Assembly: GCA_026984795.1 (NCBI GenBank)
Contig: JALSRK010000057.1
Coordinates: 1 to 64,000, forward strand
Direction of reading: 5' to 3'
DNA: 64,000 nucleotides
Origin: Solibacteraceae bacterium
GTDB lineage: Bacteria; Acidobacteriota; Terriglobia; Bryobacterales; Bryobacteraceae
Positions 51,065-59,231 of this stretch are shown here, piece after piece (position 1 is the stretch's first letter; every line of letters starts with the position of its first letter). The notes beneath the pieces were generated by a model. It worked only from the letters and a program-made list of their open reading frames with translations. It ran no database searches and had not been told where the DNA came from. Both the position numbers and the translations under genes were made by a program.

Positions 51065-52036
51065 ATGAAAAACGTGGCGCGGCTTTTTCTCGGGATCGAC
51101 GGCGGACAGACGAGCACCACGGCCTGGATCGGCGACGAGACCGGGCGGCTGCTCGGCTCCGGCAAGGCGGGCCCGTGCAATCACGCCCGGGCGGCGGAGG
51201 GCCGGGAGAGGTTCCGGAGGGCGATCCGCGGAGCGGTGGAATCCGCGTGCGAGGCGGCGGGCGTCCCGGCGGGAGAAGCGGTGTTCGAAGCCGCCTGCCT
51301 CGGCCTCAGCGGCGGTCCGGAAAACAAGGAAGAGCTGCTTCGCGAACTCCTCGAAACCCGGCGGCTGCGGCTCACCCACGATGCCGAAGTGGCCCTCTCC
51401 GGCGCCACCGGGGGCGAACCGGGCATCATCGTGATCGCCGGAACGGGCTCCATCGCCTTCGGCCGCAACGCCGAGGGGCAGACGGCCCGGGCCGGCGGCT
51501 GGGGCTACATTTTCGGTGACGAAGGCGGCGCCTTCGACCTCGTGCGCCAGGCGCTGCGGGCCGCGCTGCGGCATGAGGAGGGCTGGGGCCCGCCGACGGC
51601 GCTGCGGGCGGCGCTGCTCGCAAACACCGGGGCGGCGAGCGCCAACGAGCTGCTGCACCAATTCTACGGGGACGATTATCCACGGGAACGGATCGCCGCC
51701 CTGGCCCCCGTCGTCGGTGAGTGCGCGGCGAACGGCGACGCGGTGGCGCTCGAGCTGCTGCACCAGGCCGGCCAGCAGTTGGCCACCCTCGCCGGCGCGG
51801 TGCGGCGGCAATTGTTCGCTCCCGGGCAAGAGACGACGGTGTCATTCGCCGGCGGCGTCTTCGAGAACCCGTATACGCGGGAACGGTTCCGGACGCTGGT
51901 GGAGTTGGAGGAAGCGAACCGCGTGGCCCCGCCGCGGTTCCCGCCGGCGGGGGGCGCGTTGATCCAGGCGTGGCGGCTCGCCGGGATGAACCTGGTCCCG
52001 CTCACACCGGCCGAACCCGAAGCTGGAGCGCCCTAA
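51065..52036 (+). CDS. BadF/BadG-family sugar kinase (N-acetylglucosamine kinase-like)
   Basis: 323 residues. The actin-like ATPase fold is clear: FLGIDGGQTSTTAWIGD (phosphate-1), LTHDAEVALSGAT, IIVIAGTGSIAFG (phosphate-2), GGWGYIFGDEGGAFDLV, and TVSFAGGVF (adenosine motif). The sugar-kinase branch uses N-acetylglucosamine or related hexosamines; the activase branch would carry iron-sulfur Cys, which are absent. It is followed after 15 bases by a SIS-domain gene on the same strand, fitting amino-sugar recycling, possibly from peptidoglycan. Confidence 0.87.
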   Translation: MKNVARLFLGIDGGQTSTTAWIGDETGRLLGSGKAGPCNHARAAEGRERFRRAIRGAVESACEAAGVPAGEAVFEAACLGLSGGPENKEELLRELLETRRLRLTHDAEVALSGATGGEPGIIVIAGTGSIAFGRNAEGQTARAGGWGYIFGDEGGAFDLVRQALRAALRHEEGWGPPTALRAALLANTGAASANELLHQFYGDDYPRERIAALAPVVGECAANGDAVALELLHQAGQQLATLAGAVRRQLFAPGQETTVSFAGGVFENPYTRERFRTLVELEEANRVAPPRFPPAGGALIQAWRLAGMNLVPLTPAEPEAGAP

Positions 52037-52051
52037 GACGAGGAAACTGGA

Positions 52052-53092
52052 ATGCGAATTGTCGAAGGCCCTTATCTGACCGATCTGCTGGCGCAACCGG
52101 ACGCCGTGCGGGCGACGGTGGAAGTCTTGAGGGCGCCCGAGGCCGGCGAGTCTCTGGCACGCTTCATCGAAGGCGCGGCGCCGGCCCGCATCCTGCTCAC
52201 CGGCATGGGGGCGTCGCTCCACGCCTTGCACCCGCTGCTGGTGCGCCTGCTGTCCCGGGGAGCCGACGTCCGGCTCGAAGACACTTCCGAGCTGCTCTAC
52301 TACCGCCGGCGCCTGCTGGCTCCGAGGACGCTGGTGATTGCCGTCTCACAGTCCGGCGAAAGCGCCGAGCTGGTGCGGCTGGCGAGGCTCCGGCGCAACG
52401 GCTGGCGGATGCTGGCGGTGACGAACTCCGCCGGCTCGACGCTGGCGGCCAGGGCGGACGCAGCGGTAGCGCTGGCGGCCGGAGCGGAGCACTCGGTCTC
52501 GTGCAAGACCTACGTGGCGACGCTGGCGGCCCTGGCCTGGCTGGGCGGATTCCTCATGGGAAAGCCGAACCGGGGCAGGCAGGCGTTGCGGGACATACTC
52601 GACGCCGCCGCCGCGATGGCCGCCTACCTGTCGCGCTGGCGCCGGCACACGGCCGCGCTGGCGAAGCAGCTTGCAGAGGTACGGTATCTGGTCCTCGCCG
52701 GCCGCGGCCCGTCGCTCGCCGCCGCCCTCACCGGGGGCTTGATCACCAAGGAAGCGGCCCACTTCCCGGCCGAAGGAATGAGCGCCGCCGCCTTCCGCCA
52801 CGGGCCGCTGGAGATGTGCGGCCCCGGGACGGCCGTCTTTGTCTTCGAGGGGGCGGACAAGACGGCGGAGCTAAACCGCGGCCTGGCCCGCGACGTCCGC
52901 CGCGCCGGCGGCAAGGTATTGCTGATCGGCCCCGCTGGAACTGGTCCTGGACAGCTCCCCATCCTGCCCGAACGCGCGCTGCCGCTGCTGGAGATCCTAC
53001 CCGTGCAGATGGCGACGCTGGCGCTGGCGGCCTTGGCCGGCCGCGAGGCGGGCCGGTTCACGAGGGCCTCCAAGGTGACCCGCACCGAGTAG
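52052..53092 (+). CDS. SIS-domain sugar isomerase/deaminase-like protein (GlmS/AgaS type)
   Basis: 346 residues with GAGGAAA before ATG 52052. It has two SIS domains: first ILLTGMGASLHALHPL and VIAVSQSGESAELVRL, second LAGRGPSLAAALTGGLITKEA and AAAFRHGPLEM. The HGP motif and QSGES are typical of the isomerase half of glucosamine-6-phosphate synthase. The glutaminase half is absent, so a deaminase/isomerase or regulatory role for amino-sugar phosphates is likely. It pairs with the preceding kinase gene, suggesting conversion of a phosphorylated amino sugar. Confidence 0.87.
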   Translation: MRIVEGPYLTDLLAQPDAVRATVEVLRAPEAGESLARFIEGAAPARILLTGMGASLHALHPLLVRLLSRGADVRLEDTSELLYYRRRLLAPRTLVIAVSQSGESAELVRLARLRRNGWRMLAVTNSAGSTLAARADAAVALAAGAEHSVSCKTYVATLAALAWLGGFLMGKPNRGRQALRDILDAAAAMAAYLSRWRRHTAALAKQLAEVRYLVLAGRGPSLAAALTGGLITKEAAHFPAEGMSAAAFRHGPLEMCGPGTAVFVFEGADKTAELNRGLARDVRRAGGKVLLIGPAGTGPGQLPILPERALPLLEILPVQMATLALAALAGREAGRFTRASKVTRTE

Positions 53093-53149
53093 CGGGACCG
53101 GCGCGCGATTCCTCGCGACGAAACCCGGCGGCGTGCCGATAAGGGAAGC

Positions 53150-53533
53150 GTGAGCCGGTTCCTGGAAAAAGCGATCGAACTCCTCGAAGCGGCCGAATGT
53201 TCTCTCGCCGCCGGGGACCGCTTCACCGACTGGACCATACTGATCACCCCCACCGGCGCCGTCCAGATGCTGGCCGGCAATGACTGGCCGCTGGCCAGCC
53301 TCCAGGCGGACCGGGGCGCCGGTATGGCCTTTCGGATCAGCCGGCGGGCGGGCCGCATCCGCCTGGAGGGGCGGGCAGGTTCCCGGACTTGTCTGTTCGA
53401 AACCGCAAAGCCCAGTGGGGTCGCCCGCCTCTCGCCGGTTGATACGCCGGTCAACCTGCTTCGCCCGGCGGTACCGAATCCGGATCTGCCCGGCGCAACC
53501 TCTCGGCCGCCTGCTCCGGCAGCACCGAGTTGA
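53150..53533 (+). CDS. Small protein of unknown function
   Basis: 127 residues from GTG 53150, with AAGGGA upstream. The middle part has a plausible soluble fold (FTDWTILITPTGAVQMLAGNDWPLASLQ, GAGMAFRISRRAGRIRLEG). This kind of short protein occurs in Acidobacteria, but I can name no family. The last 28 codons overlap the end of the convergent galT gene (53451-53533) and are Pro/Ala-rich, so the true coding end is fixed only by that frame's stop. Confidence 0.55.
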   Translation: MSRFLEKAIELLEAAECSLAAGDRFTDWTILITPTGAVQMLAGNDWPLASLQADRGAGMAFRISRRAGRIRLEGRAGSRTCLFETAKPSGVARLSPVDTPVNLLRPAVPNPDLPGATSRPPAPAAPS

Positions 53534-54440
53534 TGTAGCAGCCCGTCGCCCACTCAAACCCGGCGATCGTCCCCAGCCGGGGCAATATTTCGAGGCGCCA
53601 GTGATAGTGGGGCGCCGCGGCGTCCAGCGGAGCCGTCATCAGCATGGCGTTCACGGCGGGCTGGTGGAGCGCCGATTCCACGCACCGCCACAGCCGCTGC
53701 AGCGCACCGGCGAGGCCGGCCAAGTCCCGGATCTCTTCGAAACGGGAGGCGTGCTCCTTTGGCAAGAGCCAGACCTCGTAGGCCTGCCGGGAGGCTTCCG
53801 GCGCCACTGCGGCATAGCCCCCGTTCTCGAAGACCACCCGGCCCGCCGCATTCTCCAGACCGCGGCACCAGGGACACGGCCCCGCCGCAGGGGCGGCCTG
53901 GAGTTCGTAATCGAGCTGCGGCGGGATGAACGGCAAGGCCATGAGCTGGGAATGAGGGTGCACCCGGGTGGCGCCCGCCCGCCAGCCGTGATTCTTGAAG
54001 ATCACGGCGCCGCGGATGCCGGGCTCCCGGCTCAGCCGCCGGAGGCGTTCCTGCCACGCTTCGAGCGCCTCTTCGATTCGCCGGAGCGGCGCCGTGGACC
54101 ATCTCTCGCCGTGGACCGGCGATTCGATGATGACCTCGTGAAATCCCTGGGGAGGGGTGAGCGCCGGATACCGGTTCGGCACCACGCGCACCCGCCAGCC
54201 CGGTTCGTCCGGCGCACCGCTGTCGCGGAGGGCAAAGACCTCCTTCGTGGTTTCCCGCTCGTTGCCGGGACAGAAAGGACAAGCCCTGGTTTCTACGATC
54301 TCGCGAAGATCCGTCCGGTAGTCGCTGGGCCGCCGGGCGCGCGCCGGCGCGTAGATCACTTTCCGGCCCGTAGCGGGGTCGAAGCGGACTTCGGACAAGT
54401 CCCAATTATAGACTGCCACCGCGGCGGGACTCACGACCAA
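53451..54440 (-). CDS. galT: Galactose-1-phosphate uridylyltransferase
   Basis: 329 residues from GTG 54440. Zinc-site Cys C54-P-F-C57 and the active-site motif H161-P-H163-S-Q are present, with H163 the nucleotidylated nucleophile. A second CPWC motif and YHWRLEILPR complete the GalT pattern. The enzyme exchanges UMP between UDP-glucose and galactose 1-phosphate, or acts as a related nucleotidyltransferase. galK and galE are not nearby. Its 3' end overlaps the small convergent gene by 83 bases. Confidence 0.9.
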   Translation of the reverse strand: MVVSPAAVAVYNWDLSEVRFDPATGRKVIYAPARARRPSDYRTDLREIVETRACPFCPGNERETTKEVFALRDSGAPDEPGWRVRVVPNRYPALTPPQGFHEVIIESPVHGERWSTAPLRRIEEALEAWQERLRRLSREPGIRGAVIFKNHGWRAGATRVHPHSQLMALPFIPPQLDYELQAAPAAGPCPWCRGLENAAGRVVFENGGYAAVAPEASRQAYEVWLLPKEHASRFEEIRDLAGLAGALQRLWRCVESALHQPAVNAMLMTAPLDAAAPHYHWRLEILPRLGTIAGFEWATGCYINSVLPEQAAERLRRADPDSVPPGEAG

Positions 54441-54463
54441 GGGGTCCGGAGCAGCTCGGAAGC

Positions 54464-54469
54464 TATAAT
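54464..54469 (+). promoter_or_regulatory. -10 element upstream of the phosphatase gene
   Basis: Perfect TATAAT, 21 bases before TTG 54491. It is followed by the ribosome-binding site TGGAGGAAC. No clear -35 element. Confidence 0.45.
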
Positions 54470-54490
54470 CGAGAAGACTGGAGGAACTTC

Positions 54491-55615
54491 TTGCGGTTAC
54501 GCGTTCTCCTTGCCCTCACCCTGGCGGTGAGCCTTTCTATCGTTTCGCTCCCGGCCGCTCAAGACGTCTGGCCGCCGGTGAAGCGGGTGGTCGCGATCGG
54601 CGACGTCCACGGCGACTACGAGCAGTTCTTCACCCTGCTCCAGGAAGCCGGCCTGGTAAATCGGAAGGGGCGCTGGATCGGTGGTGAAACGCACCTGGTC
54701 CAGACCGGCGACATACCGGACCGCGGTCCGCACACGCGCAAGATCATGGATCTGATGATGCGCCTCGAAAAGCAGGCCCGGAAAGCCGGCGGCCGGGTCC
54801 ACGCGCTGATCGGCAATCACGAGGCGATGAACGTCTACGGCGATCTGCGCTACGTGACGCCGGAGGAGTTCGCCGAGTTCCGCACCAGCGACTCGGGGCG
54901 CATCCGTGAGGCCTTTTGGCAGCAGCATGTGGAACAGTTGAAGAAAGAAGCGGCCGCCGAGGGGAAGAAATTCACTATCAGTGACCAGGAAAAACAACAA
55001 TGGTTCCAAAAACATCCCCTCGGCTATTTCGAGCACCGGCTGGCGTGGGGCCCGAAGGGCAAGTACGGCAAGTGGGTCCGGTCCCACAACACGGTGATCA
55101 AGATCGGCGGCACGCTGTTCGTGCACGGGGGCATCAGCCCGCGGTTCGCCGGCGCGAAGATCCGCGAAATCAACGAAACGGTGCGGAAAGAATTGAACGA
55201 TTTTAGCCTGCTTAAAGACGGGATCACGGTGGCCGAAGACGGGCCGCTCTGGTACCGGGGGCTGGCGCAGGGAAAGGAACGGGAACTGGCCGGGCACGTG
55301 GAAACGGTGCTCGCCAACTACGGGGTGAAACGCATCGTCATCGGCCATACGCCGACCGCCGGGACGGTGATGCCCCGCTTCGGCGGCAAGGTTCTCCTGA
55401 TCGACGTGGGCCTGTCGAAGTATTACGGCCGGCGGCGGGCGTGCCTCGTGATCGAGGGCGGCAAGCCGTACACGCTGCACCGCGGCAAGCGTCTCGAATT
55501 GCCCGGCCCGTCGCGGGCCGCTCTGGTGGAATATTTGTCGGCTGCGGCGGCTCTCGATCCCCCGCCTTCGCCTCTGGAGCCGTTGATCCGGCGGCTCCGG
55601 GCGGCGTCGCCGTGA
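54491..55615 (+). CDS. Exported calcineurin-like protein phosphatase (Shewanella-like type)
   Basis: 374 residues from TTG 54491, set by GGAGGAAC. A signal peptide (MRLRVLLALTLAVSLSIVSLPAAQ) is followed by the metallophosphoesterase motifs GDVHGDYEQF, QTGDIPDRGPHTRKIMDL (GDxxDRG), LIGNHEAMN (GNHE), VHGGISP and VIGHTPT. This arrangement, with an insert of ~100 residues between GNHE and the later His motifs, matches the Shewanella-like phosphatase class, in which phosphotyrosine/phosphoserine activity is known. An extracytoplasmic location is implied by the leader. Confidence 0.88.
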   Translation: MRLRVLLALTLAVSLSIVSLPAAQDVWPPVKRVVAIGDVHGDYEQFFTLLQEAGLVNRKGRWIGGETHLVQTGDIPDRGPHTRKIMDLMMRLEKQARKAGGRVHALIGNHEAMNVYGDLRYVTPEEFAEFRTSDSGRIREAFWQQHVEQLKKEAAAEGKKFTISDQEKQQWFQKHPLGYFEHRLAWGPKGKYGKWVRSHNTVIKIGGTLFVHGGISPRFAGAKIREINETVRKELNDFSLLKDGITVAEDGPLWYRGLAQGKERELAGHVETVLANYGVKRIVIGHTPTAGTVMPRFGGKVLLIDVGLSKYYGRRRACLVIEGGKPYTLHRGKRLELPGPSRAALVEYLSAAAALDPPPSPLEPLIRRLRAASP

Positions 55616-55653
55616 GCCGCACCGGCGGGCCTGGGTATCATCGAATCGTCGCC

Positions 55654-56862
55654 ATGCCATCGAGCGAAGAACCCGCCACCATCATGCTGGTGGACGACGA
55701 AGAAATCGCTCTCGCCTCGTTGCGGGGGCTGTTCACGCTGGAAACCGATTACGATGTGCTCGCTTTCAGCAACCCCGTGGAAGCAATCGAAGAAGCCAGG
55801 CGCCGGCCCATCGACCTGGTGATCTGCGACTATTTGATGCCCCAGATGACTGGGATCGAAGCGCTCAAGGCGATGCGCGAGATCCAGCCCGAGATGGTGC
55901 GCGTCCTGCTCACCGGCTTCGCCGACAAGGAGAACACGATCCGCGCGATCAACGAGCTGGACCTGTTCCAGTATCTCGAGAAGCCCTGGGACAACCAGCA
56001 GCTGCTGTTGATCGTCGAGCGGGGGCTGCAGCAGCGGAGCCTCCGCCGCCAGTTGCTCGAGAAGGTCAAGGAGCTGGACCGCCTGGTGGCCGAGCACCGG
56101 GATCTGAAAGAGCGCCACAGCGCCCTCGAGCGGGAACTCGAGATGGCGGCCCGGGTGCAACGGAGTCTGCTGCCGGAGTCGATGCCCGACTTCAACGGTT
56201 TGCGTTTCACCGGCTATTACCAACCCTGCCACGAGATCGGCGGTGACTATTACGGCATCTGCACCCGCGACGGCCGCGCCACGCTCCTGGTGGCCGATGT
56301 CAGCGGACATGGCGTTCAGGCCGCCCTCACCAGCATGCTGATGAAGGCGATCTTCGAGGAGGTGGAGCAGAATACCGAAACCGCCCCCGATCTGGTCGAG
56401 CGCATGAACGAAGCGCTCCACCGCTTCTTGCCGGGCGGTATGTACGCCTGCGGCACGGTGGCCCGGATCGACGCCGCTCCGGGACGGATCCGGCTGGTGA
56501 ACGCGGGGCTCCCGCACCCGTTCGTGCTCCGGGCGCAAGAGCGCCGCCTCGACCAGGTGCCCATCGCCGGCATGCCGCTGGGGATCTTCGGCCCCGGCGG
56601 ACCGGCGAGCTTCGATTCCACCGAGATCCATCTCCAACCCGGCGACGTGCTCTTGCTCACCTCGGACGGCATCGGCGACATCCAGCGCGCCGGCTCCGAT
56701 GACGACTTCTTCCAGGACCGCCGGATGAAAGAGGTGCTGGAGGAACTGGCGGGGCACAGCGGCGAAGAGGTCATCGAGACCCTGGTCCGCGACGCCCGCG
56801 AGTTCGCCGGCGGCGGTCCCGTCCCGGACGACATCAGCATGGTGGCGGTGACGCGGCTCTGA
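55654..56862 (+). CDS. Response regulator with SpoIIE/PP2C-type phosphatase output
   Basis: 402 residues from ATG 55654. The receiver domain (~1-125) has LVDDEEIALASL, phospho-Asp in VICDYLMPQMTG, LLTGFAD and LEKPWDNQQ. A coiled coil (~130-175, LERELEMAARVQRSLLPE) links it to a PP2C domain: GGDYYGICTRDG, LLVADVSGHGVQAAL, LVNAGLPHPFVLR, LLLTSDGIGD and PDDISMVAV. Such RsbU-like proteins dephosphorylate an anti-sigma antagonist to set a stress or developmental switch. No anti-sigma pair is adjacent; the kinase-like gene at 57950 may be a partner. Confidence 0.92.
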   Translation: MPSSEEPATIMLVDDEEIALASLRGLFTLETDYDVLAFSNPVEAIEEARRRPIDLVICDYLMPQMTGIEALKAMREIQPEMVRVLLTGFADKENTIRAINELDLFQYLEKPWDNQQLLLIVERGLQQRSLRRQLLEKVKELDRLVAEHRDLKERHSALERELEMAARVQRSLLPESMPDFNGLRFTGYYQPCHEIGGDYYGICTRDGRATLLVADVSGHGVQAALTSMLMKAIFEEVEQNTETAPDLVERMNEALHRFLPGGMYACGTVARIDAAPGRIRLVNAGLPHPFVLRAQERRLDQVPIAGMPLGIFGPGGPASFDSTEIHLQPGDVLLLTSDGIGDIQRAGSDDDFFQDRRMKEVLEELAGHSGEEVIETLVRDAREFAGGGPVPDDISMVAVTRL

Positions 56863-56940
56863 CGCTCTCCGCCGGTCTCGTCCCCGGCGCCCGGCCGCTT
56901 CCTTCCGGTTCCTGGACCAGCCCCCGGGTACAATGGCCCT

Positions 56941-57885
56941 GTGGAAGCTCCTCGCCCCATTGCGCCGAAAACGCTCGAGGAAATGAGGACGGCGATGGCC
57001 GTCTCCCTCGCCTTCGGCCTGCTGATGCTAGGAGGCAAGTCGGCCGCCTACTGGCTCACCGGTTCGGCGGCGATCCTCTCGGATGCGATCGAGTCGGTGA
57101 TCCACGTGGCGGCGGTCTCTTTCGCCGCCGCCAGCCTATGGCTGAGCGCCCGGCCGGCTGACCGCCGCTTCTCGTTCGGATACGAGCGAATCAACTTCTT
57201 CTCGGCCGGCTTCGAAGGCGCTTTGATCATCCTCGCCGCAGTGGGCATCATCTACTCGGCGGTACGAATCTGGCTGGCGGGCATCCCACTCCACCGGTTG
57301 AGTGAAGGGGTGTTGATCACGCTGGCCGCGGCCCTGCTGAACGCCGGGCTCGGCTGGTACCTGATCCGCACCGGAAGACGGCACCACTCTCTCATCCTCG
57401 AAGCCAATGGACGCCACGTGCTGGCCGACAGTTGGACCAGTTTCGGCATCGTGGGAGGACTCGGCCTCGTACTGCTCACCGGATGGCGCCCTCTCGATCC
57501 CCTGTTCGCTATCGCCGTGGCGCTGAACATCTTGTGGTCCGGAAGCACGCTCGTTTGGCGAAGCGTCACCGGCCTCATGGATTATTCCGACCCGGCCGTC
57601 GGGCGGCAGATCAAGCAGCGGCTGGAGGAGCTTTGCGGGGAACTCGGCCTCCAGTACCACGGCTTGAGATTCCGCAACGCCGGCTACCGCCACATGATCG
57701 AAGTGCATTTGCTGTTCCCTTACGAGACGGGACTGGGCGAGGCCCATCGCCTGGCCACCCTCGTCGAAGAGCGGCTGCCGGAGAGGCTCGATATCCCCGC
57801 CGAAGTGGTGACCCATCTGGAAGCGCTGGAGGATCACGGCGAGGTCCATGGGCAGCCGCACCACACCGGTTTGCACCGTGACTGA
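56941..57885 (+). CDS. Cation diffusion facilitator (CDF) transporter
   Basis: 314 residues from GTG 56941. Six helices are seen, with SAAILSDAIESVIHVAA in helix 2 and NGRHVLADSWTSFGIV in helix 5 as metal-site segments (the second His-x3-Asp is canonical; in the first, Glu replaces the usual His). A C-terminal cytoplasmic domain (~210-300) contains HMIEVHLLFP and VVTHLEAL, with a His-rich end (HGQPHHTGLHRD). It exports Zn2+, Fe2+ or Mn2+ by proton exchange. TACAAT (56929-56934) lies six bases before the GTG, suggesting a leaderless mRNA. Confidence 0.9.
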   Translation: MEAPRPIAPKTLEEMRTAMAVSLAFGLLMLGGKSAAYWLTGSAAILSDAIESVIHVAAVSFAAASLWLSARPADRRFSFGYERINFFSAGFEGALIILAAVGIIYSAVRIWLAGIPLHRLSEGVLITLAAALLNAGLGWYLIRTGRRHHSLILEANGRHVLADSWTSFGIVGGLGLVLLTGWRPLDPLFAIAVALNILWSGSTLVWRSVTGLMDYSDPAVGRQIKQRLEELCGELGLQYHGLRFRNAGYRHMIEVHLLFPYETGLGEAHRLATLVEERLPERLDIPAEVVTHLEALEDHGEVHGQPHHTGLHRD

Positions 57886-57926
57886 CCCCCGGCTGCGGGG
57901 TACAGGCCAGGGAGACCGGCGTCCGA

Positions 57927-57932
57927 TATAAT
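57927..57932 (+). promoter_or_regulatory. -10 element of the small histidine-kinase gene
   Basis: Perfect TATAAT, eight bases before GTG 57941 and 17 before ATG 57950. Confidence 0.4.
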
Positions 57933-57949
57933 CGGAGCCGGTGTGCATC

Positions 57950-58660
57950 ATGGCGGATGAGTCCCCGGAAAGCGCCCCTGATCGGATCCAACTGCCGGCG
58001 GCCGTGTCCGGCGATCTGGATGCGGCGGCTATCGTGCGGCATCTCACCCACGAGTTGCGGCAGCCCCTCAGTACGATCGAGTCGATCGGCTACTACCTCA
58101 AGATGGTGCTGCCGGCCTCGGACACCAAGCTCCAGCGCCAGCTTGCCAGACTGCAATCGGCGATCGAGCAGACCGGCTGGATCCTGACCAACGCCGTCCA
58201 CTTCCTGCAATCTTCCCCCCCGCGGCGGCGCCTGATGGACCTCGACGAGGCGGTCTCCGGGGCCGTCAGCGAGTTCCTGCGGGGGCACCCGGTGTGGGTG
58301 GATGTCGATCTGGCGCCGGCTCCGGCCATGGTGGAGGCGGATCCGGATCACTTCCGCCACCTGCTGCGCACCCTGCTCTACTTCTTCCGGCGGGTGAGCC
58401 GGACCGGGGGGCGAATCGCAATACGGACCCGCTCGGGCCCCGGTGGGGTGAGCCTCCATCTGGAAACCGCCGGCGTGGAATACTCGGCCGAGGAGATCGA
58501 AGCGATGTTCGATCCGTTGGGTTGTCACCCGCCTGCGGGTTCAGGATTGGCTCTGGCCAGCGCCGTCCGCATCGCCGAAAGCCACGGCGGGCGCCTGGCC
58601 TGCCGCCTTGCCGAAGGCGGCCGCCTCACGGTCCAACTCGCTCTCCCGGCGGCCGGCTGA
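57950..58660 (+). CDS. Small histidine-kinase-like protein without sensor domain
   Basis: 236 residues from ATG 57950; GTG 57941 would fit a leaderless start. A short N-terminus leads to an H-box, VRHLTHELRQPLSTIES, with a His-Glu-x3-Pro core. The ATPase half is reduced: the N-box reads FRHLLRTLLYFFRRV with no clear Asn, and the later GSGLALASAVRIAESHGG keeps a glycine lid. It may be a weak kinase or a phosphotransfer/phosphatase protein. It follows the receiver-PP2C and CDF genes. Its last 35 bases overlap the convergent P-loop gene. Confidence 0.72.
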   Translation: MADESPESAPDRIQLPAAVSGDLDAAAIVRHLTHELRQPLSTIESIGYYLKMVLPASDTKLQRQLARLQSAIEQTGWILTNAVHFLQSSPPRRRLMDLDEAVSGAVSEFLRGHPVWVDVDLAPAPAMVEADPDHFRHLLRTLLYFFRRVSRTGGRIAIRTRSGPGGVSLHLETAGVEYSAEEIEAMFDPLGCHPPAGSGLALASAVRIAESHGGRLACRLAEGGRLTVQLALPAAG

Positions 58661-59231
58661 AGGGCTGCGCCCGCAGTCCCAGCCTTGCCGCTACGAACTC
58701 GATCAGGGGACGGGACCGGAACTCCGGCGGACGGACGTAGAACCGCGGCCGGCCGGCCGGCAGACGCAGGCGGTAGATTGGACCTGGGCGGCGGGGAGCC
58801 GTTACGACAAACGCATCGGCGCGGCTGAGCCGGCGCCGGGCCGATTCCTTCGCCTCAGCCTCCGGGTCGGCGTCTGCCAGAAACAGGAACAGCGCGGGGT
58901 CCAAGTATTCGGCGGCCGCGCCGGACTCGATCACCACTGGGCCTCGGAGAATCCCCGCGCCGCGCAACGCCTCGCAAGCGTCTCGCACCGCGCCGCCCGC
59001 GCACTGCACCAGGTAAGCCCGCGCCGCCCCGGCCGCCAGGTAGCGGCCCGTGTCGGTTTCCGGCGAAGGTAACGTTTCCTCCAAGACACGAAGTTCTTCA
59101 CTTCCGGCAGGACCGTGATGCGTCGTGATCTTCACCGCCGTCCACGGCACGCTCGGGAATCGGCGAACGAGTGCCTCGATCAGCGCCGTCTTGCCGATCT
59201 TGCGGTGCTGCCCGCCGACGATCAGGATCAT
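58626..59231 (-). CDS. MobB-like P-loop protein
   Basis: 201 residues. ATG 59231 overlaps the lpxD stop (ATGA). The N-terminus MILIVGGQHRKIGKTALIEA carries a Walker A motif (GxxxxxGKT) like that of MobB, the GTPase that assists molybdopterin cofactor synthesis. VKITTHH (MobB has the similar VKHxxH) and a Walker B-like VVIESGAA follow. The C-terminal half is divergent and short. No other molybdopterin genes are here. Coupling to lpxD is unexpected for a MobB; it may instead serve lipid A or another envelope process. Confidence 0.68.
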   Translation of the reverse strand: MILIVGGQHRKIGKTALIEALVRRFPSVPWTAVKITTHHGPAGSEELRVLEETLPSPETDTGRYLAAGAARAYLVQCAGGAVRDACEALRGAGILRGPVVIESGAAAEYLDPALFLFLADADPEAEAKESARRRLSRADAFVVTAPRRPGPIYRLRLPAGRPRFYVRPPEFRSRPLIEFVAARLGLRAQPFSRPPGERVGP